Assembly (NCBI RefSeq): GCF_900116435.1
Contig: NZ_FPAZ01000003.1
Coordinates: forward strand, 63,225 to 127,224
Direction: 5' to 3'
Length of the DNA stretch: 64,000 nucleotides
Source: Pseudoalteromonas lipolytica
Lineage (GTDB): Bacteria; Pseudomonadota; Gammaproteobacteria; Enterobacterales; Alteromonadaceae
Below the pieces are notes generated by a model. That model was not told the DNA's origin. It saw nothing but the letters and a program-made list of their open reading frames with translations, and did no database searches. Each line of letters starts with the position of its first letter. The stretch's first letter is position 1. A program made the translations under genes and the position numbers. Below are positions 8,445 through 15,535 of this stretch, one piece after another.

Positions 8445-9617
8445 TTATCGTTTATTCTTAACTTTTTTCTCAAAGCCTGTTGTACAAAGCCTAGCTAACA
8501 GCACAAATAGAGTTTTGGAAACAAACTTTAATGCTTGTTTAAATTGATCATCAAGATTAGAAAGTTGGTTGCTATCAATAGAGCCATGTACAATTTTAGA
8601 TCTTAAACTGTATATTTCCTTAAAGGTCTTCTTTGCGGCCTCATCATTTAAAATTTTGATTCCGTAACCCTTGAAAACAATATTGTCTAAAAATTCATAC
8701 AGCTTTTCACTAAATTTAATAGATTTACATGTCTCACATTCTTCCGTCTTTATAAAAGCGCCACACATTGTTTCTATTGCAGAACACAAACTGATTACCT
8801 TAGTTAACTTGTTAGAGCTTTCTACAGCTTCATTAAAGTGTATTAATGCTATGGCAGCACGTAACCCGATAGTTCCTTTAGAAAACTGCTGTGAAGTGAG
8901 CGACTCGATAATTTGTGAAAAGTTATGATCCTCAATTTCATTTACCAAAAAAGGAATTCCAGACAAGTTACAGCTGAAATCGAAACACGGTAACACTTCC
9001 CTTGACGTAACAATAAATGAATTATTATTTCGTGTTCCCAACCCTGCTTCATGCAAGTTTTCAAAAATAACCTGCTTGAAACCAGGATGATTCATATTTA
9101 TAGCAAATATTCTTATCAGTCCTTTGAAACATGTTAATGAGAGCTTGTGCCAATCAGCGAACTTATCTACCCCAAGTCGATGAAAGTTTGGAATAACTAA
9201 AAACTTGTTAATTCGGTTTTTCTCAAAATAGTCTTCAATAAGTTCTGGGTATATGTCCGTGCTAATTACTTTAACTAACTCTGAGTCCGGCTTGTAATCA
9301 CCAAACGCTGAATGAATTGGTATTAATGCAAATTGAGGAGATTCAGATTGGAAGCGCTGTAGCGCAGTGTTAACCAGCCTTTTTAATTTACCTGCATATT
9401 TGACCCTATTCTCATGCTCAAAAGTGCTCTTTCCCCTACATTGCACTAAGGTCTGATGGATAACATATTCAATCTCTTGTTGGCTCAAACTAGGAAATTC
9501 AGTCTCAAATACCTTAGCTGCGACTTTTAAATCATTACAGCAATTTGGATCGTTAGCACTTGTACTTAAATCCATCTCGTTTAAATTAACTAACGCATTC
9601 TGTTGCTGTGTGTTCAT
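8445..9617 (-). CDS. Apea-like HEPN domain protein, probable RNase
   Basis: 390 aa, no signal or membrane segment. The C-terminal 130 residues form an all-helical region with IYSLRSKIVHGS, giving an R339-X4-H344 motif typical of HEPN nucleases and specifically of the Apea-like branch. Upstream is a CxxC (C294, C297) that may bind a metal. Residues 1-250 are not recognised. Apea-like HEPN proteins are associated with abortive-infection defence by RNA cleavage; that function is family knowledge and not shown here. It lies 12 bases after xre with a good ribosome site (aaggaaag), so the two form an operon under probable Xre repression. The fragment after it is the broken tniQ. Confidence 0.7.
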   Translation of the reverse strand: MNTQQQNALVNLNEMDLSTSANDPNCCNDLKVAAKVFETEFPSLSQQEIEYVIHQTLVQCRGKSTFEHENRVKYAGKLKRLVNTALQRFQSESPQFALIPIHSAFGDYKPDSELVKVISTDIYPELIEDYFEKNRINKFLVIPNFHRLGVDKFADWHKLSLTCFKGLIRIFAINMNHPGFKQVIFENLHEAGLGTRNNNSFIVTSREVLPCFDFSCNLSGIPFLVNEIEDHNFSQIIESLTSQQFSKGTIGLRAAIALIHFNEAVESSNKLTKVISLCSAIETMCGAFIKTEECETCKSIKFSEKLYEFLDNIVFKGYGIKILNDEAAKKTFKEIYSLRSKIVHGSIDSNQLSNLDDQFKQALKFVSKTLFVLLARLCTTGFEKKVKNKR

Positions 9618-9629
9618 AGATCACTTTCC

Positions 9630-9923
9630 TTACTTGAATTCTTGTAACTTTCGCTCTAGTTGAAGGGTATCTAACTTACCCAACTCCAAAATAAGTTCAG
9701 CGAGAATATCTTCTTCACAATAAAAGTAAGCAACTGGCACATCTAACTCTTTAGCAATGCGTTTCATGGTTAAAAAATCAGAAGCGTGTTTGCCCTTTTC
9801 GTATTGGTTCATGCGAGCACTTGCCGTGTTTGGCTCCATTCCTAATGCCATACCTAACTGTTGCTGAGTAAGACAAGCTGCTTTTCTTGCAGATTTTAGG
9901 CGTGAAGATGTTGGAGTTTCCAT
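9630..9923 (-). CDS. Xre-family transcriptional regulator
   Basis: 97 aa. A cro/C1-type helix-turn-helix covers residues 5-65 (RLKSARKAACLTQQQLGMAL, ASARMNQYEKGKHASDF, RIAKELDVPVAYFYCEEDIL), followed by a short helical tail. It is the first gene of an operon with the HEPN protein. An inverted repeat of 13-bp arms abuts the start codon and overlaps the ribosome site, which strongly suggests autorepression. Type I-F3 CRISPR-transposons carry an Xre regulator that controls tniQ-cas and guide expression. The tniQ remnant and its matching operator make that origin plausible here, though this fold is also common elsewhere. Confidence 0.88.
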   Translation of the reverse strand: METPTSSRLKSARKAACLTQQQLGMALGMEPNTASARMNQYEKGKHASDFLTMKRIAKELDVPVAYFYCEEDILAELILELGKLDTLQLERKLQEFK

Positions 9924-9962
9924 GAGAACCTTAGCAATAAATTATATTATGCTAAGATTCTC
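9924..9962. promoter_or_regulatory. Inverted repeat abutting xre start codon, likely autoregulatory operator
   Basis: gagaaccttagca-N13-tgctaagattctc, 13-bp arms with one mismatch, with the proximal arm directly adjacent to the xre ATG. The AT-rich spacer (ataaattatatta) could contain the -10 element. The CTTAG half-sites recur in the repeat at 8385-8415. Confidence 0.65.
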
Positions 9963-10106
9963 TTAATATCGACTACATAAGTGTACTAAGGATATTTTAG
10001 TTTTCAGTTTATCACATGTTAATCGGGGTACAGTCAAAGCACTGCTAGAGCTTTTTAAAAACTATTAGTATTTGTTATTTAACTATAGCTTTCAAATTTA
10101 AACTAT

Positions 10107-12437
10107 TTAAGTCCCCACAAAATCTAGAAACCTATCGATCATATGATCAGGTTGATTATTAGTCATGAAGCTTTGAACACTATCTTTGAAACTTGGATCA
10201 ATTATATAAAATTTTTCATTCTCTTTTTCATATTTAATACTGATAAAACCTTCTCTTCGTAATTTATCGAAATTAGTCTTAGACAAGCCATCAACTGATG
10301 TAGAAAACTTTATATAGTCTATTTTAACATCTTTAAATCCTAGACCTTTTCTAAAACTAGATAAAAACTTCTTTGCTTCACTTTCTAGGTGAAGATAATC
10401 ATTTTCATTCAATTTTATTTTGGAGTTAATCGCATCAACTAAGTCACCCAATACGCAAGTATTTTTGTCAATTTCAGCATCTAATATATTTTTGTCATTT
10501 ATGAGTGGATTATTGCACTGGTTGAACTCTGTATACATAAAGCTAGAATTTATAAAGTTAGATTGAAGAAACCTTTGCATACTACTGAATCTACTATTTA
10601 TTATAGTCAACCCTGAAAAATCCAACGGAGGAATATCACCTTTTATATAGCAATTATCAATAGTATTTCTTTGTTTATTTGAAAAGAAAGACTTTAGTAA
10701 TTCAGTTGCATTTTCTTTATCTTTAATCCCTTTATCTAAAAGTGTCATAGAGAAAATATTTTCAATAGATGCCATTATCTTTTGTTTTAGCTTTTTATCT
10801 GAGCTTTGTGGTTCAGCCTTTAATGCGTTTACAATTGGTAGGATGCAGTCAAGTACTTCCTTTTCAGAATTATTAATAAACTTAAATAAATCGGATACCT
10901 CTTTAGACTTAACTCTAATCCTTGCCAATGCAGTTATACATTCATTTACATACTTAAAGTTATAGAAAAGATCCATATAATAGAGCGATTTAAAATAAGA
11001 CAAAGTAAAATCGTATTTTAATGTCAGAACATTATTACTAAATTTTATTAAATCATTCAAGCGAAAGGCTTTTAATATAGATTCTGCTTTTTCGTCATAA
11101 TACAACTTAAGCTCAGACTCAACTTCGACTATCGGCCAGCTTGGGCCAAATCTAGCAGAAAACTCTGCGAAAAAGTAGAGCATCTCTAGCGCAGGTATTG
11201 GAACTTTTTGACGTTGCTCTTCTCTTTTGAAAATAGCATAAATTATATTATCCGTTAGAGTATTCAAGCATAAAAAAGGTAATGCCTTGGATGATACTGA
11301 CTCTTTGAATTTATCTGTGTTATCACTTTTTTCATATATATTGCAAATACTCAAAAGAATGAATGGTATTACTCTATCTTTCGATTTGAAGTCATTATCT
11401 TTAAATACATCTAATATTGTATCAATAGTTTTATCTAAATTACTTTCATCTCTAAACCGTTTTCTTATATATTTTTTACAGTCACGCTCTTTAAAACCCA
11501 GGAGCTCATATCGTTTTATATCTAAATCATGGAATGAGTCGTCAGTGAACAGTTTTGTATCTCTAGATGTTATTAACACTCTACTCTTTCCTAGCTGAGC
11601 ATGAGATTCGTTTATTGACTGAAGTAGCTTTATTGTGTCAAATTTATCACCAAAAATAGACGGAAATTCATCTAAACCATCTATTATTATTACAATACTT
11701 CCTGCACAAAGTGATATTTCAAACCTCTTCCTATCAAGAATGTTTGCTTGTTCATCACACCTAGCTTGAATTTCATATAAGTCGAAAATAGATGTAATAC
11801 TATCGGGAGTATATTTAGTTTCTTCAACAAAACTTGTAATAGCCTCTGAGCTAATCAAAAAAGGAACGATATTATTCTGTTGCTTAAGTTCTGAGTAAAG
11901 TGAATAGCACAAAGAGCTTTTACCATTGCCACCATCACCCACAAGAAGAAAAATACTAAAGTAACTATTTGAAGATAATGCTTTTGATAATTCAACTAAA
12001 GCTGAAGGGTAAGTTCCTTCTGTATCTTTTAGCTCTTGATCTGTGTAATGGTTTACAACGGGTAGGTCTTCATCTGATTGAAAGTCATTATTAATACAAC
12101 TATCCCAAATAAATTCAGAAAACGTAATCTCTTTGCACTGCATACTGCCGTAACGTTCACGATTTTTATTAATTAAGTAACTTTTTAGAGACTCTCTTTT
12201 AGACGTTTCACTCAAAACTAATAGTTGACTAATATTTATTTTTTTAAAATTTATTTCATCAGCTGCTCTTTCAAGAGTTTGGGCAATATTCGCATTTGGG
12301 TGGATTATAACTATGGTTATATCCACGATAGCTTTTGATTCCCACACCTCATATTTTATTCTGTTCTTTCCGCTATAATCTGTGCCTTGATTTTCAGATA
12401 TTAAAGTTTTTCTAGCTGAGAAAGCTATTGATATCAA
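10107..12437 (-). CDS. NACHT NTPase, probably expressed as a frameshift fusion to the SEFIR/TIR gene
   Basis: 776 codons counted from a TTG at 12437. The NACHT core is clear: Walker A GDGGNGKSS (167-175), Walker B IIIDGLDE (D253-E257), and a sensor-like RVLITSRD. The C-terminus has a pentapeptide-like patch (DFSGLTIINSRFSS) and helical repeats. The TTG has only a weak upstream AG-rich stretch, no ATG or GTG lies near the frame's start, and the next ATG falls about 98 codons in. One frame shift at the A11 tract (12463-12473) joins this frame without a stop to the upstream SEFIR/TIR gene. NACHT NTPases with such N-terminal effectors (bNACHT, STAND) act as phage sensors that oligomerise and activate the effector. 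The region is markedly AT-rich relative to the flanking core. Confidence 0.8.
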   Translation of the reverse strand: MISIAFSARKTLISENQGTDYSGKNRIKYEVWESKAIVDITIVIIHPNANIAQTLERAADEINFKKINISQLLVLSETSKRESLKSYLINKNRERYGSMQCKEITFSEFIWDSCINNDFQSDEDLPVVNHYTDQELKDTEGTYPSALVELSKALSSNSYFSIFLLVGDGGNGKSSLCYSLYSELKQQNNIVPFLISSEAITSFVEETKYTPDSITSIFDLYEIQARCDEQANILDRKRFEISLCAGSIVIIIDGLDEFPSIFGDKFDTIKLLQSINESHAQLGKSRVLITSRDTKLFTDDSFHDLDIKRYELLGFKERDCKKYIRKRFRDESNLDKTIDTILDVFKDNDFKSKDRVIPFILLSICNIYEKSDNTDKFKESVSSKALPFLCLNTLTDNIIYAIFKREEQRQKVPIPALEMLYFFAEFSARFGPSWPIVEVESELKLYYDEKAESILKAFRLNDLIKFSNNVLTLKYDFTLSYFKSLYYMDLFYNFKYVNECITALARIRVKSKEVSDLFKFINNSEKEVLDCILPIVNALKAEPQSSDKKLKQKIMASIENIFSMTLLDKGIKDKENATELLKSFFSNKQRNTIDNCYIKGDIPPLDFSGLTIINSRFSSMQRFLQSNFINSSFMYTEFNQCNNPLINDKNILDAEIDKNTCVLGDLVDAINSKIKLNENDYLHLESEAKKFLSSFRKGLGFKDVKIDYIKFSTSVDGLSKTNFDKLRREGFISIKYEKENEKFYIIDPSFKDSVQSFMTNNQPDHMIDRFLDFVGT

Positions 12438-12451
12438 ATCCTCTGCTTTCG

Positions 12452-12952
12452 TTAACTTATAATTTTTTTTTTTGCTGTTGATAGACCTTTAGTTTTCGCT
12501 GGTCTAACTCTTTTTGTATTATCATTTATCTCGAGAATTAGATCAGATAACTTTTCCTCAAACTGTAGATCATCAGTGAAATCTATATGGAAGAAGTTTT
12601 CAAGGTACCTAGGTGTTCCTTCTTTTTCACGTAAGATATTCAGCGTATGAGCTCTTTTTTCTGAAGGAAAATCTCTCCACAATTTACCTGTATTAAAGAA
12701 AGTTTCTTCACCTACTCCACCTGTGCGAGCATTCGCTTTTCTAGCATATTCTTTAGTGCTTATAACGATTACTACATCACTTTCATATACAGCATTTTCC
12801 ATAAATAAATGTCTGTCCATTTTGCTATCTAAATCAAATTGATCGAGACAAACGTGAAAGTCTTCAAACTTTTCTAACTCATCTGCTAGTTTTGCAACCC
12901 ATTCTTTATGCTCCAGAGAATCCCAGGAGTAAGATATAAAAATTTTTTTCAT
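12452..12952 (-). CDS. SEFIR/TIR-like domain protein (N-terminal effector of NACHT system)
   Basis: 166 aa. It begins KKIFISYSWDSLEHKEWVAK (box 1 of SEFIR/TIR), then CLDQFDLDSKMDRHLFME (36-52), SDVVIVIST, and KANARTGGVGEE (72-83), the pattern seen in bacterial SEFIR domains, where the glycine-rich GGVGxE is conserved. TIR/SEFIR effectors commonly hydrolyse NAD or signal through nucleotide products; the catalytic residue cannot be assigned without a structure model. The domain fills the whole ORF except a basic linker (RVRPAKTKGLSTAKKK) that ends in the A11 tract. A free SEFIR protein and a SEFIR-NACHT fusion may both be made. The upstream region is very AT-rich, with a weak ggaa ribosome site. 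Confidence 0.82.
   Translation of the reverse strand: MKKIFISYSWDSLEHKEWVAKLADELEKFEDFHVCLDQFDLDSKMDRHLFMENAVYESDVVIVISTKEYARKANARTGGVGEETFFNTGKLWRDFPSEKRAHTLNILREKEGTPRYLENFFHIDFTDDLQFEEKLSDLILEINDNTKRVRPAKTKGLSTAKKKIIS
12463..12473 (-). other. A11 homopolymer at the SEFIR/TIR-NACHT junction, candidate slippage site
   Basis: Eleven consecutive T on the plus strand, A on the coding strand, 9-19 bases before the stop of the upstream gene. With 11 A the upstream frame ends after KKKIIS. With 12 A (or 9 A), or a -1 slip, it reads KKKNYKLTKAEDLISIAFSA and runs into the NACHT frame. This suits transcriptional or ribosomal slippage, phase variation, or an indel or sequencing error. Confidence 0.7.
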
Positions 12953-13376
12953 TTCAATTCCATGAAGTTAAGATACAGTTCAGGATATATTTTTTTTATT
13001 CAGTTTAAAAGCAAGCATGTAAAAAAATATCTGAGATTCAGTAACTTCCTACAAATTTAATTTTAATATGTAAATTTTTTCTCACTTCTTCAAAAACTGA
13101 CTAATAGACATCCGGTCAGTAAACCCGCTATAAATGGGTCTTCATCTTTGGCGCTTTAGGATTTGTATAGTGAATAGCGCTCGACTTGACTTGCTATGAT
13201 TTCTGCGACTGGTAAAGTAAATAGTTTTAGTATTTCTTGGAATAGTACAGCAAATGCTTGGTCGTGAAGGTTTTGTACTTTTCATTAATGCATAAGTAAA
13301 TACATAAAGTACAGGTAATCAAGGGCGGCTCACTGAGTTGTGTGACGCTGCAATTAGGAGCAAGTGATTTACATTG
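12953..13376. other. Intergenic region with degraded coding remnants
   Basis: Bases 12953-13080 are AT-rich and probably hold the SEFIR promoter. From about 13290 down to 13085 the minus strand has two short protein-like stretches in different frames (NLHDQAFAVLFQEILKLF... and AKDEDPFIAGLLTGCLLVSF), each closed by stops and lacking starts. They look like a decayed gene, family unknown. No CRISPR repeat or tRNA found. Confidence 0.35.
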
Positions 13377-13874
13377 TTAGCTTTCTATATCAATATTCAG
13401 CTTGTTTTTATCTCGTATATACCCCAGCTTATAAAGCTCAATAGCTATTTGCTTGAGCTCCCTATTCTGGGGTGGCGTTCTTGCTTTTAAAGTAATAAGT
13501 TTTTGATATCGCTTATGCATAAATCGGACGCCTTGATCTTTTTTTCTACATTCAATACACCTTGTGCAGTGGGCGTCGATCCAAAATCCCAGCTCTTCAA
13601 ACCAATGCTTCTGCTCTTGTGCAAAGAAAATGAAAGGCCTGCAACATACGTCACACATTTCTTCAATGTCTACATAAATCTTGCGGGGGTAAATAGCAAA
13701 ATTCTGCTTAGAAGTGTCTGCAAAAATCGCTGTTTCAGCAAAGTAATTAAGACTTGAGTAACGCCAATGTGCACTTTCAATTGCGCATGCAGGCACTTCA
13801 TCTGATGATATAACTGGGCGATCGCCATATCTTGGGTGAGTAACATAGCTCGGAATGCTATCTTTCTTCGTCAT
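13377..13874 (-). CDS. Zinc-ribbon domain protein, unknown function
   Basis: 165 aa. The centre has two knuckles, CDVC (74-77) and C103/C106/C109 (CTRCIEC), flanking FIFFAQEQKHWFEELGFWID. This matches the 'probable zinc-ribbon' family (PF13451-like) with its conserved RPFIFFxxEQxxW and CxxCR. Function unknown; the family is scattered in bacteria, often near mobile DNA. It stands alone between the NACHT system and ffs, with no clear partner. No membrane segment. Confidence 0.75.
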   Translation of the reverse strand: MTKKDSIPSYVTHPRYGDRPVISSDEVPACAIESAHWRYSSLNYFAETAIFADTSKQNFAIYPRKIYVDIEEMCDVCCRPFIFFAQEQKHWFEELGFWIDAHCTRCIECRKKDQGVRFMHKRYQKLITLKARTPPQNRELKQIAIELYKLGYIRDKNKLNIDIES

Positions 13875-14290
13875 AAGCCTAGAAGTGCTAATTAAGTAGG
13901 ATCAGGTCTATCATTTAGCACATAGCCGATAACTTAATCAACATTAGCTCTATGATACGCTTCGCAAAAGTACCGTTTTCAATTATAGCGGTATAGTGGT
14001 TTTGATAACCCTAGATAGCTTGTTTCTTATTTATGCCGCATCAAAGAGTTAATAAACCACTCCACATAAGGTGAATTAGGAGGGATTTTTATACTCATCG
14101 AAAGCAGATTCAACTAAACAGCTAGATTTATTTTTTGTTTATAAATTACTTGAGGATTTAACAGGCGGTGTTTTATTTTTTTCTGTACATGTGAATGAGT
14201 TAAGTACTACTTATTTAGGTAAAAAGCCATGTCACTTTATACTTTCAATTTATGTCATCTTTTACTTCAAACGACACCCAAGAAGAATTT
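13875..14290. other. Intergenic region between zinc-ribbon gene and ffs (expected transposon insertion side)
   Basis: AT-rich, with no supported gene. Immediately 3' of ffs is a short dyad (accc...gggt, 14275-14293) that may act as its terminator. An isolated aggagg (about 14080) is not followed by a usable start codon. I looked for TGT...ACA Tn7-like ends, a 5-bp duplication and I-F repeat sequences and could not identify any. Confidence 0.35.
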
Positions 14291-14404
14291 GGGTGGCAGT
14301 CTTACCAGCCACATCTCGGCACACACGTCACACGCTGTGGCTGCTCCCTTCCGGGCCTGACCAGGTTCACCTGCTAGTGTTGCGAGAGGACCAATAAGAC
14401 TACC
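14291..14404 (-). ncRNA. ffs: 4.5S RNA (bacterial signal recognition particle RNA)
   Basis: On the minus strand the sequence contains the diagnostic SRP domain IV core: caggtcaggcccggaagg (asymmetric and symmetric internal loops with the GGAA tetraloop region), then gagcagcca, and a long pairing between the ends (ggtagtctta with taagactgcc). The length of about 114 nt matches the enterobacterial form. It binds Ffh to target inner-membrane proteins for co-translational insertion. This gene is an established attachment site for type I-F3 CRISPR-Tn7 elements, which fits the accessory island lying just downstream of its 3' end. Ends are estimated from the pairing. Confidence 0.95.
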
Positions 14405-14470
14405 ATTGAGGGCCTTGTTTGGCGCGGGAGGGATTATCTCTACTTTTGGCTCGTTATTCAAGGGGTATTC

Positions 14471-14512
14471 GAAAAAGAAAGTGCGATTGCATACTTGGTA
14501 TACAATCGCACT
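14471..14512 (-). terminator. Terminator after the DUF3014 gene
   Basis: Perfect 10-bp stem (agtgcgattg / caatcgcact) with a 13-base loop. On the minus strand it is followed by ttctttttc. Confidence 0.8.
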
Positions 14513-14532
14513 GTATTTAGGGGCTTTTATGC

Positions 14533-15396
14533 TTACTTTTCAAGTTCAGCTTTTATGTTACGCAATGCTGCTTTTACTTTTTTCATATTTTCTGGGCCCA
14601 TACGCAATAATTGTTTTTGCGCATCGGGTAAGTTTTCCCATTCTGAATAAGCATATTGATAAGTCACTGAGTTACGCACTAACGGCATATCACCTTTGGG
14701 TTCTGGGGTATCGAGTAGTACATCAATCGCTTCTTCAAGTGTTTGCGTAAAGGCATCACCTTGATAACCAATTTCTGCGTATGCTTCATTAATAAGCGGT
14801 TTGTATTCGTCATAAATACGAATCGCTTGTGCAGCACTTAAGCTGGTAAATAATTTTACATACGGGGTGTAACGCTCATAACTATTTGGGTCAATCGTTA
14901 AAATATCCCCTTCGATAACCATGAATGATTCTTTAGGGCGCTCAACGGGCGCATGGCTCAATGCAACTTTGCCTTTGGCTAGGTTATCAACATAAACCAC
15001 ACCACGGCGAATAAGATCATCGGTCACCATTAAACTCATGACTTGATCTGTTAATAATTCATCCATACGGGCCACCACGACCTCATCACTGTCGTTTAAT
15101 GTAGGCAAAGGCTTAACCTCTGGCTCAGGTTCAACAGCTCGTTGCTCTGGGCGTTCAACCGCAACAGGGTCTGGGGTTGGCTCTGTTACTTCGGGTTCCG
15201 GCGCTGGCTCGTTATATTCAGCCATTGGCGTTTCTTCGATAACAACGTCTTCGACTACTTGCGTCGGTTTGTCGTCTGGCTGTAAAAAAATAAACGCCGC
15301 AACACAGGCTACAATAATAACAATAACAACTGCAAAAATGAGGTTGTTATTCCCAGGACGCTTTTCTAATTCGGTATCTGACGAATGCTCTGACAT
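14533..15396 (-). CDS. DUF3014 domain membrane-anchored protein
   Basis: 287 aa from the ATG at 15396, chosen because aagggag lies 5 bases upstream; a start at 15426 would overlap that site. A single membrane helix (about 20-42) follows a short cytoplasmic tail, then a Pro/Glu-rich linker (about 43-100: EPAPEPEVTEPTPDP), then a helical DUF3014 domain to the end, presumably periplasmic. Function unknown. Divergent from the patatin gene, and separated from ffs by a terminator. Confidence 0.8.
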   Translation of the reverse strand: MSEHSSDTELEKRPGNNNLIFAVVIVIIVACVAAFIFLQPDDKPTQVVEDVVIEETPMAEYNEPAPEPEVTEPTPDPVAVERPEQRAVEPEPEVKPLPTLNDSDEVVVARMDELLTDQVMSLMVTDDLIRRGVVYVDNLAKGKVALSHAPVERPKESFMVIEGDILTIDPNSYERYTPYVKLFTSLSAAQAIRIYDEYKPLINEAYAEIGYQGDAFTQTLEEAIDVLLDTPEPKGDMPLVRNSVTYQYAYSEWENLPDAQKQLLRMGPENMKKVKAALRNIKAELEK

Positions 15397-15535
15397 ACAC
15401 ACTCCCTTAATATAAAAAACAGACAAAAAAACACGACAAAATTAATATTACCAGTAAGGTAAACTTTGCTTCTTCTAGCTTAAAGACTTACAGTTGATAA
15501 ATAAAGTAAAGACGCACAACGATTTAAATGCAACC

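Noticed and set aside
12437..12437. TTG at 12437 as the true NACHT start
   Set aside because: Only a weak AG-rich stretch too close upstream; the frame is continuous with the SEFIR gene after a one-base shift at A11, which explains it better.
13990..14020. Possible atypical I-F repeat (gcggtatag...tgataac)
   Set aside because: Shares a few bases with I-F3 repeats but lacks the GC stem pairing and has no second copy; no CRISPR array found anywhere in the window.
14191..14461. Two open frames on opposite strands (14191-14397 plus, 14267-14461 minus)
   Set aside because: Both run through the 4.5S RNA gene, whose structure and conserved core explain the sequence.
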